Shown one piece after another: positions 30,601 to 45,600 of a stretch of DNA of 64,000 bases. Each line of letters begins with the position of its first letter. Within the stretch, counting starts at the first letter, position 1. Origin of the DNA: Acanthopleura granulata (Eukaryota; Mollusca; Polyplacophora; Chitonida; Chitonidae). The notes under the pieces are model-generated. The model was not told where the DNA came from, did not search any database, and saw only the letters and a program-made list of their open reading frames with translations. The stretch spans positions 20,552,007 to 20,616,006 of the forward strand of contig JABBOT010000004.1 of assembly GCA_016165875.1 (NCBI GenBank), read 5' to 3'. Both the position numbers and the translations under genes were made by a program.

Positions 30601-33600
30601 GATTTAGTTGGTGTAGTGTTACATTTATTCTCATCTGTTTTTTTTTTTTTTTTTTTTTAAGGTGTACATTAACAATGATCTTCAGATGATCCTCAAATAC
30701 CACAAAGTTGACGAGTAAGTAGGGTGAAGTTATAAGTCCATGTAGATTTCTGAAAAAGTTTTCCTTTATATTTGATGAATGTAAATAAAAGTAATGGCTG
30801 TAAACTCTTTATCGTCACCAATTTTGTATAGGTTGCGTGCAATAAGGGTCACATCAACGCTGATCAGCCTGGCAATGCAGTGGGTCCACCATGTTGGACA
30901 ACAGTCTATTGCTGACACTTAGGGCCCTATAGGGTCGATTGCAAAGGCACAGGGCTCAAACATAGAACTATATGTTTTCACCGTATTTGAGGACTTGCCC
31001 ACTGATGAGAAGAAAGAACAGATACATAAAAACAAACTTGGCTATTTACAGAAAAAGATTAATGAGTTATTGGACAGTGCTTAGGCCACGCAGACCAGAA
31101 AAATAGAGTGGTTTAATTGTTAGGTTGTGTCTCAGATTATTGACATCTAGCCTGTAAAGGAGTCCTGAAACTCTTGATTTCCGTCAAACTGATATGCTTG
31201 TAGGGTAGTGCAATCTGACCATTTCCATGATACCGCATGATTTCAAGAGTAATTTTGCACAAGTATTATTAAAGTATTTGAAGAGTTAAAATGTATACTT
31301 GTCTGTAGTGCTGTTTATTCTGCTCCCTTGTACAATACATCTTAAAACGACAAATGAGCAGGGCTTTCGCGTTAGAAAACTGAACTTCATAACAGCATGT
31401 ATAGTGCTGTGTGCCCCAGGTGTCAGCCATCATGGCTGTGCCGTGTTTGGAGGGAGGCTATTATGCTTATTGCATGCAACCTTTTGTTTAGTGTTATCAC
31501 CAAGGTTTCCTCTCCATAATGATGGCCGCCAGTGTGTAAATGAAATATTCTTGTACAACGTGTAACCCTAATCAGATATGATCAAGTGAATAGTATTATC
31601 ACGTACATCAGTGTACATATACTAACAATTATGAATAAAACACTGTAATTGCTAACATTTGCAAACAGTCCTATGCTAACGGACCATTGCGTCAAGAACT
31701 ATTTTGTGTATTCGAATGGTTACCAAATATGTATGTTGATGTGAATGACAGGTCAAGCTACTGTCAGTTGTGTCAAATAGTATGAATTTTACTTTTCAGT
31801 CAGTACAGAGTTGTTGGATTTGAAGTTGAGGCTAGAAGGTATAGTACTTATTACTAGGCACAGCGTCGCTAGATCTGGCCTTACGGACCCAATCATTCAA
31901 GTATGTGTCAGAGTCCTGTGTCACTTTTGTAAAATGAGAAAATTGTGAGATTGGAATCATTAAAGATATGCACACTCAGTAGAATATACATATCAAACCC
32001 AAAAAGAATTCCATTGTAGGTTGCATGTAGCCTTCTGACTCGGATTTGCTAGTCAGATTAAACTCTTGTTTTACTTATAAGTCTTGAAATGCAAAAGATA
32101 TACTATCAAGTTGCAGGTACTGGTAGACCTGTGCCTCAAAATTTGACATTCAGATGGCAACAATATCCAGAAATATCTATTTAAGATTTTCTCTTGGATA
32201 GGGATGGTTGAGTGGTTGTCTTTTGAATTTGAATCAGTGCATAAGTTCATTCAGTGAACATATTTGCCACTGCCCGTTGACATTGGCTTTTGACGAAACC
32301 TATGGTGCAACAAATTTTTCAAAATTGTCTTAAGAATGTTCCCAACCACACTGCTCCCTGGTTTTGTAAGGTTAGATACATGTATATTGCTTGAAGATCC
32401 AATGAGTATTTGTATTTTGATGCTGGTTTCATTTTTCCATAGTGTTGACTACGGTAGTTATGAAACTTTGAAGGAAGGGGAGTGTAAAATTAAACAGACT
32501 GGCATACCTCAGCAGATTAATGAAAGTGGTAAGCAATTCACCAGTTTGTGTTTTGCTGTTTGTTCATAAAAGTTGTCTAGTACTTAACAGCTACTGGGCA
32601 GTTGTCATGTTTTGAATAGAACATTCTAGAACATTAGTTTCTGCTTTATGTACCTCTCAAGCTGTTCAGTATTTTGCCAATAAGACCAAAGTGATTTCAT
32701 CTCTGCAGTGTTTTCCCACTGTCAGTGCAAGCGCTCTGTGCAACATGTCTCTTTCAACTTTTGTAGACCTTTGATCTGCAAATTTCATTTCAACTATTCT
32801 CCATTTGTTAGAATTGTCATTGATATTGTCAAGTTAATTTGTTTTCTTTCAGGAAAGACTCGGATCCGCTTCACTTACTCTGTCACCTGGCAGGAAAGCA
32901 ATGTGCAGTGGGCATCACGCTGGGACACCTATTTGGCCATGAGCGATGTACAGATCCACTGGTTCTCCATTATCAACTCTGTTGTTGTCGTGTTTTTTCT
33001 CGCAGGTAGGTATTCTTGTTGTACACATTCTTATCTTTCAACGTCCCTTTTTTTAGTTTCCTCTATTTTGTGTTTATACCGTCAGCATTGGCATTGATGT
33101 CCCATATCAGTGAAAGGAATATTACGATAAATGTTATGTCAACGGCTGTAGCTCAAAAACTACAGCATTTGTTCAGCTCAAGCTTGTATTCAAAGGTCTT
33201 CTATAGGCAAGCTCTTAGTGTTTCTACGAAATCTGTTTGGGGATTTCCGCATAAATTACACCTATAGAGATATATTGTGTGTGAGAAAGGAAGAGAGAGG
33301 AGAGGAATGACTCCTTTTCATTTTATAGGTTGCCTGTATGTGAACTGGCCATTAATATCTGCATAACCATATTGGTGTTGTACTATTATAAGTTACTCGA
33401 AAAGAGCTAAAAAAATGATTGATAAAAAATATAATGATTGATAAAAAAAATGCTCTTAGGCAATTTTACTCTGAACCTCTGATTTAGTTGTGGTTAAACC
33501 TTGCATGCAGTACATAGTAGGCATGGACCTTAATTCAACCAATTATCTGTGTAATCTGTATAATGGATATTTTGTTGTCAAGTATTGTCCTTTTATACAT

Positions 33601-36600
33601 CTGTCCACTGTTAAAAAGGTCTCTAGATTTTATGTACATTGATGAAATTGGTCAAACTGTTCATTTCCTTGAGGAGAGATTGTAAGACATTTTACTGAGT
33701 TGCACCCCTTTAATAGAATTTCCTTATACACAGGGGTGAACACAATATGCCTAATCCTAGGTCAGTTTCAGGTAAATTGCATAGATGTATAAAATACTGA
33801 GTTAGCCCCAGTGCCTGATAGCGTTTTGGTCCTAGAGAAATTGGCAGTTCCCCTAGAGTGTAGGACAGGCAGCCCATCATCCTGGGTAATAAGCTATATT
33901 TCAAAAATCTGCAGGCACTCTGGTATGTGAGCAGTATCCTTAAATGCTGTTGCTTGTATTAAAATGAAGTAGTTGAACTCCTTGAAATGCATTCTCAGGC
34001 AGAGTTCAGTTTTAAAACATTACATTTGTTTCACTCATGTCATTGAGACTATTGCCATACCATACTTTGTGGGAAAATTTAAATTTACTTTTTATGATGA
34101 GGTCAGGGCACATGTTTTTTTTTTACACAAATTGAATACTATTAAAATATACAGAAAGCAAAATTCATGTGCAGACATGTGTAGGTTATTTGTAATGGTT
34201 GACTGAAAGGAACCTACCTTGGTCCTACCTGGCTACCTACGTTTTTCTTGGTCATATTAGCTTGTCTCTGTCTCCTCTATGTCTGGTTCTCCTCATGTCT
34301 AATGGTGTTCAAGGTACTGTATATTTACATCAGCTAAAAGCTACAAAATGATAAATGTTAATGTTAAATTCTTTTTTACTCTGTCTCTTTTTTTCTTTAA
34401 GTAAATGGACTTCTGAATAAATTCTAAATAAAATGAATTTAGGCTTGTATTAAATTATTTTTGTTAGCACATGCAAGACCAAAAAAATCAATAAATATGT
34501 GGCTGTCAATTATATTTTGTTCTTTCCTCACCAGGTATCTTGGCCATGATCATGGTGCGCACCCTTAGGAGGGATATTGCTCGCTATAACGAAAAGGAAG
34601 ACCTAGTAGGTTACAGGGATAATATAATGGTACTAAATGGTTACTGAAGCCTGTGGTGGTGGGTAATGCTCAGATTTCTTCCTTTTGGAATGTTACTACT
34701 TGACATTGACTGGTAAAAAGCATAGCATAGATGTACAGTACTGTAAATGTCTAGCTGACACCTATTGAGGAAGTTGTCTTATGTATAGAAATTCAGAATG
34801 TGAACACCTTAGAGATTACAATAATTTTTTAAATAATGGTCCACCCCTGAATAAGGTAGGGGTGGACATGTATGGTAGGCATTATATGTACGACAGGGAA
34901 TTATGAGATAAAACTGTTCAAATGCCTGAAATGTCAAAGATGTTGTCACACTTATTTTACATGCAGTAGTCCTTTTATAAGATAAAAAGGCCTATGAAAA
35001 AACACCTTTAAGTATTAAAACATGCATGTATATATTTATTTCATCTTGTCCAGGATAGAGCAATAGTCTGTTTCTTAATGGTGCTTGCTTTTAAATTTGG
35101 AGAACACGGGGAGGTGTTACAATCCAGCCTTGGTCTCAGACTTTGTAGAATTCCCTGCTCTCTGTCTCTGTGGCAATAAACAGTCCAACAGCACTTGTGT
35201 GTCCAATTGGGCAGTCGTAACATTTGTTGAAGACACCTTGTCCTCCACCAATAAAGCACATCTTTTTTATAATATATAGGATAATCTGTCAGTAACTGAA
35301 CAAGTCAATGCTTTAACCCAGGAACTCCATTTTCCCCCACCTGTAAATTATCCATAAATTATAAGTGAAAAATTCTTAAACACTTGAATAAATATTTGAT
35401 TTTGTCTGCTTGAAAGACTAGAATAATTATAAAATGTTAAGTAGAAAGCAAAGGGCTTATGGATCATTAACAGCAAAAAAATTTGTCTAAAGCCTGGTGC
35501 TTATACACCTTTCATCTGACACTGATGCATAGTGTTCTAGTTGAAAAGTTGACCCACCAATAACAGAGTTGAACAGGCTTCCACTATACCAGTGCCCACT
35601 GTCGTTTGACTGCTTGCACTAAGTCATCACTGATGGCTATATTCTCATACAACCTGTGAGGTCTGCTGATTGAAAGACTGCTGGCTCAGAACCACGCTGT
35701 ACATGTAAAGACTTCTTGTGACTAAATACATGGTTTAGAGCAAGAAACACAACATTTAAACCTAACGTCATTATGATATAAGGTCCATCTTAGGATTCAG
35801 CTAATTGAATGTGTTTAATTCTGTTCAAGGAAAAGTTTGATGATGAGAACTTTATTTTGTGTTGTCTTTTTGTTTAATTCTAAATTTGCTTCACAGACAT
35901 GTACTTACTTTTGCACAGGAAGAGACTATGGAGGAGACAGGCTGGAAACTGGTGCATGGGGATGTATTCCGACCTCCCAAGCACACCAAACTGTTGGCTT
36001 CTTTGGTGGGAGCTGGCATTCAGATCTTCTCTATGTCACTCATCACTGTCTGTGAGTTTATTTACCTTCAAAATGTGACAAGCCTGTTCGCATAGTTTTG
36101 TGTTGGAATTTAGCTTATTCCTTATGTGAAAGCAGAAAATATTCAGTAGTCTAATATGTAGTCTAGCTTCGTAATACATTAAACCATGAACAAATTCAAT
36201 CAGTAAAGTATAACTTTAGGTGTAGTTTGAAAACATAATTCAGAGGATTTTGAAGACTCTTAACTGTATGTTCATTAGGGGAGCACACACTTCAGATTTT
36301 AACATCAATTACCAAAAAAAAAAAACATGTATAGATCAGATGACACTGCTGTAATGGTGACCAAATGGTGCCCATGCCTTTGGTGGATTGTCTCGAGTAT
36401 TTTGTGTATGTGCACTGTTATTTAAGCAACCATTTCAATCAGACGGTGTATTTGTCTTCTACAGTCTTTGCTATGTTGGGAATGTTATCCCCAGCCTCAC
36501 GGGGTGCCCTGATGACAGCAGCCATTTTCCTTTATGTCTTCATGGGGTAAGCAGCAGCCCATTTCACATGCTATTTCTCTGATTGAAACAGTGCCTCATC

Positions 36601-39600
36601 ATAGGATGACGGTGGTACTGGCACACGCAGTGATATGATATTTATTTGGTGTGGTTGTGGTTCAGTATTAATTTAATGTTACAAGTGATTGCCTTGATAC
36701 TGTTTCCCATCACCAGACAGAAAATTTTTTTTGTTTTTTTTTTTCAAAACAAAAAGATGAATTGAAGTTAGCTGAGCAGATTGAACACTGTACTATAGAT
36801 TGCTTCAAGATTGTGAGGTGCTTCATGGTTGGACATTGCTTTTACAGAATGGTGGCTGGCTACTTCTCTGCACGTCTCTACAAAACTATGAAAGGTGTTC
36901 AGTGGAAACGAGCGGCTTTTCAGGTAAAACTAATTTCTACTTCTGGATGCTGTCTGTGAAATTTTCTAGATACCTGGTCACGGAAAAAAGAAAAAAACCT
37001 CTAGATTTTTCACATTCAATGACTATAGTCTTTCTCTTAAGCATTTTTTGTCTTGTATGCATTTGAGCTGGTTAATTGTATAATCTGTCAGTTATGGAGG
37101 TTGCAGTCAGAACTCTTAATTTTTTTATGCATTTTACTAAATTTCATATTTTTAAACCTGCATTGGATAAAGTTTGGACTCAAGGTTGATGAGATGCCAG
37201 CAGAGCAAAGTGTTTCTGAATATTTTTCTTCATCTTCATTATATCAAGCCAGACACTTTGTGTATTGCTACGTGTTTATGACTGCGTTTTCTGCCTTGAT
37301 CAATCGACTAGGTGAATGCACTTAAGCCAGAAATTGCAAAGCCGTCATCATTATCCAGTCAGATACTTGCCTGCTCTGATTGGAAAAGAATTTATGTGCG
37401 TAGTAAATTTCAAACCTGTCAATCAAGTACACTGAAAGCTTTTAAACACATGGCAGACAAACATTACAAGTTGACGAAGCCGTATACCTATTCTCCAGCA
37501 AGATAACGTACATAGAACATTCAATTCAGAGTACAAAGGCCAAGCGGGTAATTAAGTCTGCCCCATCTCGCTCTGTTCTTACCTCTTTGATCACAGGATG
37601 ACTTGTTGAATGATTAGCAGGTTTTATACTATTCTATCTCTGTGATCCAACTCTTCAAGGAGTAAGCTGACACCACGTCTTAATATAACAGCAGGTCGGT
37701 ATCTGTTTGTGTATGCCGGGTTTGTCGCCATGCTCAGTTGTGGAAAGGTCTTGCGTTTCTAAGATTTTAATTGACATCGGCTGTGTGGGCAGCCATGTGT
37801 TGTTTTGTCTTTGCAGTCCATCAATTAGTGGAACTGCTTTTTGATTGGATAATATATTTACATTAATAATCGTCAGATGTAGAATCTGGTGGATTGGTTA
37901 TTTATGCCTGCTGGATCAAGGCGGAAAACGTAGTTATGGGCAAAGTGTCTGACTTGATGAAATAAAGATGATCTTGCTAGAAAAGAAGAAAAATTTGTTG
38001 TGAAGAAGTCAGCCCTGTAATTCATCAACAATTACGATTTTTTGGCAGACTGGTACAATGTATCCTGGGATCGTCTTTGGCGCTTGTTTTATCCTGAACT
38101 TCTTCATTTGGGGTCAGCACTCTTCTGGAGCTGTGAGTGTTACTGCTATATAATGCAATGCACTACTTCGTTAACATGTGTAACTGGTGTAAATGATAAT
38201 GTCATTTTTAACTCGTCTGTACTAAGTACAGGCAGAGCTTATGTTGTACCCTGAGTGTCAGCGTCGGCATCCAAGGAAGGGAAAAGCAATGTTAAACAAA
38301 ATGTTAGGGGTGGTATCATAAAAAGTACAGCATGCATTGAACTCAGGGTTTGCACACATGTAGAAGACAATAACCCAAGGGAGATATTCCATGGTTGATT
38401 GTGTGTGTGCATATTGAATACCATAATTTAACAGATTTCTGACAATGCATACTGTGTATTAGAATCTGTGTTCAACGCAATGTTAGGAGTGGTATCATAA
38501 AAAGTACTGCTTGCATTGAACTCAGGGTTTGCACACATGGTTGGCACAATAACACGAGGGGCATATTCCACAAGTGATTCTGTTTTTGCATATCAAACAC
38601 CATAAATTAACAGATTTCTGACTTGGTGAACTGTGTATTAGAATATATCCCTTATCAGCAAGCTCTTTGGTAGCCTTTCTACCACACCTAAATTAATTTA
38701 ATACTTTGGACACTTTTTTTTTTTCTTACTTTCTTACTTCAAAGTAACAGACAGGTCAAAAAAAGATAACTCATAACTTGTCATAAAATCATTTCATATA
38801 ATTTACATATGTACTTAAGTTACAAACAGAACCCTAACAACTTACTACAGTCTCTTTTGACAAAAGTGTTTCGTGCTTGGAAGAATTACATCATGGCTGG
38901 GACCTTAATGGGTGTATTTCACGCTGATCGACGGTTCACAGTCAAATGTCGGTATCCTCTGTTGTATTTTACCGAAATAAACATAATATTGTCCAAACTT
39001 TCGGGTATGTTTAACTTTGAACGTGCGCTGTCTTTCACTTTAATCAATTTTGCCAGAAGTGCATGTATTTTAAGACTTAATACATTAAAATATTGTCATA
39101 AGATTCTGTTGTTAGCTCTACTGGTTGAGGACAACAAAAGGTTATGTATTGGCAAGTTGTCCAGCTTGTGTCTGGTCCGGTATATGTTATCTTTTGCTTC
39201 AAAACACTACCCCTCTTACATTCTTTTTCCAATATGAGTGAAACTTGAGTCAAGTGTAGACTACATCAAGGTATATAATTTGTAGTTTCGATTTACCATT
39301 TTGATTATCGGTTGTCTGTCTGTCTGTCTGTTTGTCCTGAATGTGTTAACATTTTTAAATCGCTACTTCTCCATTTTTTATCTGATTTCAACGAAACTTC
39401 AGGTGTAGACTACACCAAGATGCATAATTCGTAGTATCGATTTTCCATTTCGTGTTTGTTTTTCCATATGTGTGTTCGTGTTAATATTTCCTTTCAAACG
39501 CTACTACTATTACAGTTTTTGTATGATTTCAATGAAACTTGGTTAAAGTTTAGACTACAGTAAGACACATAATTTGTAGTATCAGTTTTCTGTTTCGATG

Positions 39601-42600
39601 ATTTATTCTCTGTAACTGACCTTATGAGTTATGTAAAAATTTTGTCACATCTAAATCCTCCTCAAAATGATTAAACACACACACTATCTGGTGCTCCATG
39701 ATGTCAAGATTACAAGTGTGCAAGACTTGTTGTCGTGCATTGTATACTTTTCAGATTTTTATTAAGAAACGAGCAAAAAATCGTCAAAATTCTCACATTA
39801 ACATAACATAGGAGATTTTAGCAACACTTCATCAAAGCCTTCACGATGGTTTGGTTGGTCAGACGGTGTCCAGGCAGGGAGCAGATTGTAACTACATGTA
39901 GCAATCTCAGGTTGAAATCCAGTTATATCCTGCTATTCTTGTCTCCCTCTTTGTTTTTCAGGTATCATGAAATTCTTAGGCAAGAATTATTTTTGTGCAT
40001 TGTATAATTTTCAGGGTTTTACTAAGAATCCAACAAAAATTTGTCATTGGGGTCACTTGAGTTCAATTTTATAAAAGGCTTGTAGCAATGACCGAAGCCT
40101 CCCACCAATGCAGTCGCTGTGAGTTCAAGCCCAGCTCATGCTGGCGCTTCCTCTTCGGCCGTATGTGGGGAGGTCTGCCAGCAACCTGTAGATGGTCGTG
40201 GGTTTCCCCAGGGCTCTGCCCGGTTTCCTCCCACCATAATTCTGGCCGCTGTCGTATAAGTGAAATATTCTTGAGTACGGCGTAAAACACCAATCAAATA
40301 AAAAATAAATAAAATTTGCCAAACTTACACCACACTTACACATTGGCATGAGGAAGAACCCTGTTGATTTTCAGTGACCCTGACCTTTTTTCTGGAAGGT
40401 TGTCAGGGTTATCAGGGTCATTTGAAGGCTTGTAAGGCTCTGTCTCTAGAATGGTTTAGCCCAAGTTCACCAAACTTACACCACACTTACACACATTGCA
40501 GGAGGAAGAAGAAACTTATTGATTTTCAGCGACCTTGACCTTTTTCTTCAAGATGATTGGGGACTAAGTTAAATTTTATAAAAGGCTTGTAATCATGGTA
40601 TCATTAAAACGGTTTGGCACAAGTTCACCAAACTTACACCATACTTGCACTTTGGCATGAGGAAGAACCTTATTGATTTTTAGTGAGCATGAAATTTTCC
40701 TTTAAGGTCACTGGGGTCATTTAAGTTTATTTTATAAAAGGCTCTTAAACAATCTATCCCTCGGGCAGTTTGTTCACCAAATTTATACAACACCTACACA
40801 ATTTTGTGAATGTCTCGAATAATAATAATAATATAAATACTAATAATATCCTTTAGAATTTGTATCTATTTGTTACATTGTACATATGCTGAAGGCCGAT
40901 CAAATGTTAAGTGCATTGAAGGGAATCTTTTTTTTCCCTTTTTTTTTCGTCATGAAATTAATAGGCACCACAGACTAGTCCTAGTACTCTGGAGTTCAAA
41001 TCCAGTCTGTTTCTTACAATTTTTACATGTACTTTTTTCCCCACAGTTTTTATTGTTCAACATGACCTACTTTGGATGCCATATTGCCATGAATAGAACG
41101 CATTGATGTCATTTTCTCGAGAAGGGTGTATGCGATTGAGCGGAAATTTATAATACAGATAGAATGCCTTGGGGAAAGTTAACTGTGCAAAATCATTCAC
41201 ATCTTGAAAACTGGAATTGTACTGATTACCAAAGTTGTCTCTTGACCAAAAGTTTTTGAATGTACATATTTTGCAGGTTGACGCCCTGGTCACACATCTG
41301 ATCTCATGTCTTTCCTGCGATGTATACTTTTGACGCAAAATATGATCAAAGTTCGAAAAAGTGCAGTTTTGCCCTTATTTGGAGGTGACATGACAGAAAA
41401 CCGTTCCAGCTCTTCTGCTGAAAATTACGAAGTGCAAGAAAGTAACTTCCCCTGTATTTAGAGGTTACTTGATAGGAGACCATTGTAGTTGTAAAACTGA
41501 AAATCACTGAGTGTGTATTACGATGAGAATGGAAGTCATCCTGGCTACACTATTTTTTCTGCCGTTAGTTGTGGGTAATGAGCAAAAGGTTAAAGTTTTG
41601 TTCCACAATGGTTTTTAGTGGTAAAGGCACTGTATATGATACCTGACAGTCACTAGTTTAAATCCAGTTTGTTCTTTTTCAATCTTTTCAGTTTTTTCTA
41701 TTTTTTATTACCATGAAGTTATCATGAGACTAGCAGATATGGAAAATAGGTCATAGCGTGGACCTCGGTAAGGCTGTTTGATAACAGCTTTAATATTGTA
41801 ATTGACTGATAATTCCCAACCAGTAGAGCTACTATCTCATCAGATTCTCTGGTTTGTCCAGCTTTAACGAAACTTGTCTTAAATGTAGCTTTCATTGAGA
41901 TGCATAATTCATAATATCAATTTTCCATTTCGATAATTGGTTGTACGTCTGTTTATCCATTATATTTTAACATACATGTATGTTTCAAAACGCTGCTATT
42001 CCTACAGTTTCTGTCTGATTTCAACGAAACGGTGTTGAGATACAAAAATAGTAATAGTAGTAAAATCAGTTTTCAATTGCAATGATTGGTTTTCTGTCTG
42101 CTCAGCCAGCATATATTAACATATCTTTCAAAATGCTTCTAGTTACTGTTATTGTTCAGTTTCAACAAAACTTGGCACAAGTGAACATGGGCACATATTT
42201 TGTAGTATTGATTTTCAATTGTGATCGTCCGTTGTTCGTATATAATTTTGTAATTGACTCTGTGATAATTTTGTCCCAACCAGTAGAGCTACTGTTACAT
42301 TAGAGATTCTGTTTATGGGTGGGAATTATTACATGTACTTGATGGAAGTGATTGTGTTGTCACACAACATGCATATACTTGGACTCAAAGTACACTGCTT
42401 TAATACAGTTGTACATGTTAATCTAACAAATGGTTTTAGTTTAACAACCTCATGTCCCTGTTCTGCAGGTACCCTTTACCACAATGTTGGCACTGTTGTG
42501 TATGTGGTTTGGAATCTCTCTGCCCTTGGTTTACCTGGGGTATTTCTTTGGATTCAGAAAGCAGGTATTGTGTTGACCTTTTTGATTATATTGCGGAAGA

Positions 42601-45600
42601 GCCTCTTGACATTGTACGAGTTAAAATTCAGCATATGTAAATTGCTTTTATGAATAGGTCAGAATGCTGAATGTTGAACAGTATTGCTGGTGTTACCCAA
42701 ATCTAAAAATGGTGACTGTTATCATTGCCAAGATGTTACCACAGCAGTAGGAACAAAGATTCAAACACTAGTCAAAGAAATGATTTTGTAATCTCTCAGA
42801 TCAAGATTTACCTCAAAGGAAAGTGAAAGTACAGTTGTTTCACATTCATTTATGTGAACTTAAGTATATTGTGCTTTGAGATATATTGTGATTACAATTA
42901 TGTTTCAGCCTTACCAGCACCCAGTAAGAACAAACCAAATACCACGACAAGTTCCTGAACAGATGTGGTACATGAACCCATTTTTAGGGTAAGGTTGGTT
43001 CATTGCTCAAGCAGATCCATGGCAAATAATGCTTAAAACTTCGTGTTGTTAATCAAACACAGTAAGTCAGTGTGCAGTGTACATTGTTGTGCCAATTTCC
43101 GCAAAATGTCTCATACAAGCCAGAGACAAATGAATTTTCTGTATTCCTGACTTTGTTTTGGGCCTTGGAAGTCATTCATGGAGTTAATGGGACTACTTGA
43201 ACTTGCACTATTATGACGTGTTACACACGAAGGAGTTCACAAGTACCATAAATACACTTTTTACATCTGGCACTTTTAAAAGGGAAGAGGTACATAATTG
43301 TTAACATAATGGTTGGGATTAAAATCTGGGTAATCAGTCAGTACATAGTTTTTTCCCTATTCATACATACAAGATGAAGAGCACATGGTCTGAGAGGATC
43401 CAGTAAAAGCAAAGATTGGGGACATGTATTGACAGGTGTACATGCCGTCTACTTTGTACTGTCTGTACTGTCCCTCATCATGGGTGCCTTGTTCTTAGTC
43501 ACTGTTTTTTGTTTTGTTTTTTTTTTCATGATTTAACACTGGAAATTAACACTATGGCTTGTTGTTGGATGCAGCATCTACCTGTGTATTTTCTGCAGTT
43601 CTTCAAAGGTCTGTTTTACTCCATGTCCACCTATGTAATTGGTGGCTTAGGTATAATATCTGACAGTCATAAATCCAGCTTCCGCTAATTCAGGTGGGTC
43701 TGAAAGCCTAGAACACCCAAGAAATAAAAATACATGCAGTATGGTGCTATCTATGACATGCTGTTTCAGTCATAGTTTTCATATTGGGTAATAAATTGAA
43801 TTCCCTATTTTTAATATCATTAATGACCCTTCTCATAATTGTGCCTGAAGGTGTACCACTCTAAGATTTTATCCCTCTTTTTTTTCAGAACACTAATGGC
43901 AGGAATTCTTCCATTTGGTGCTATGTTCATTGAGCTTTTCTTCATTTTCACTGTAAGTAGTTTCCATCATATTACAAAAGAACAGTGATCTCTAATCCTG
44001 AACTGATTTAATATTGTGTGTGTGGACAGAATCCTTGTTGCAATCTGATTCTTTAGATTTTTTTCATTTACATCCCTGAATTAAATGGAAAAAAATATAT
44101 ATATATAGGCTATTTAGCAGAAATTTTCAATGTCGGTAATATATGAAAGAATAAAAGAAACAAATCATTTTCTGTACAGTATTGCAGACTGTGAGATTTT
44201 AAGTTCCATAGCAGACATTATTACCTAAGAAAGTCTTGTTTTGTTACCTATTATAACTGTCACTCTTTGTTCCAGGCAATCTGGGAGAACCAGTTTTATT
44301 ACCTGTTTGGATTCCTCTTCCTGGTGTTCATGATCCTTATTGTCTCTGTATCACAGATCGCCATTGTTATGGTCTACTTTCAGCTCTGTGGAGAGGTCAG
44401 TTCAAAACAACAATACATTGTTGGGCTTTTAAAATAGTATACATGGGCCAACATATAGGTTGATCTCATGGAAATGACAGTTTAGGGAAATACCTGTTGG
44501 CTCAACATCATCTGTCTTCCTATGTCCATTTATAGTAGTATTTCATAGTTTCTTACTTCAGATCGTGGAACAAGTATATGTATTGTAAAGGCATTTTGCA
44601 ATAATTTTGTTCTTGTGGTATATGTGTGATAAGACCAAATTTGAGGAGTAATTTCTGAGCAAATTTGCAAAGAAAAAAATTTGTTTATCCTTCCAAAGTG
44701 CAAAGTGGAATAAATAGGTGCTGTAAAAGGTGGGAGCTGGCAGTGGGCTGTTGTTTAAATGTACCCGGGATATTTAAGGCATGTGTAAACCTGATCTTGG
44801 ACAGGTACGTTTTAGGTTCCCTGCTCATTGCTTTGTGGGGTCCTTGGGACAGTATTAAGCAGTCAGTAACGCTGTTGTGTCTGTATTGACAACTGCCTTC
44901 CACAAGTGTAGTGTTCATGTGGTTACATCATATTCAGGAAATTTTGTAATTAACATGCCTATGTTCAGAGGTTTTTCCCTGGCACTCTGGTTTTTTCCAT
45001 CTGTAACTGTGATAGCCATGGTATAAGTATTAAATTTTTGAGTTTAGCGCTGAACAACATTAAGGCATGTAAAAATGTAAAACTAGCTTTTGGGAAAAAA
45101 TGCAATTGTTAACATACAAGTACTTGAGAGACTTGGTCATGGGACTGATTTTTCGTTTTGGGGGAATTAAAGCTTTCTATCGTCAGGCCCTGGCTTGCCC
45201 TATGCATATTAATGCTCAGTGATGGCCATTTTTTTGATACGTCGTATTTGATGTTATTGTAGGATTACCATTGGTGGTGGCGATCATTCATTGTTTCTGG
45301 GGGATCAGCCCTCTATGTATTTGCCTACTCAATATTTTATTTTGTAACAAAGGTGAGTAGAATAATTTGACAGTTTACTAAAATAACGTGACATACTACT
45401 TTTTTCTGTATGAATACAAGTGATAGCATCATCATCACAATGTTTCTGACAGTGTAAAACAACAAAATGAATACCATACATAAAACAGTAGATGTATTTA
45501 GTAAGAGTACTAGCATCCCAGTGAACAGAATTCTTGTGTAAAACTGTTTTTTTACTCTAACCTCACTTTATACTTTAGAAGTAACAGATTATAGGCATAA

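Noticed and set aside
38809..39237. 142-codon open frame in TM9SF4 intron 14
   Set aside because: It has no homology that I recognise and runs up to the start of the type A repeat block; TM9SF4 exons 14 and 15 join correctly without it.
39238..40805. CRISPR-like repeat array
   Set aside because: Units are 140-158 bp, degenerate and without separate spacers, in a eukaryotic intron.
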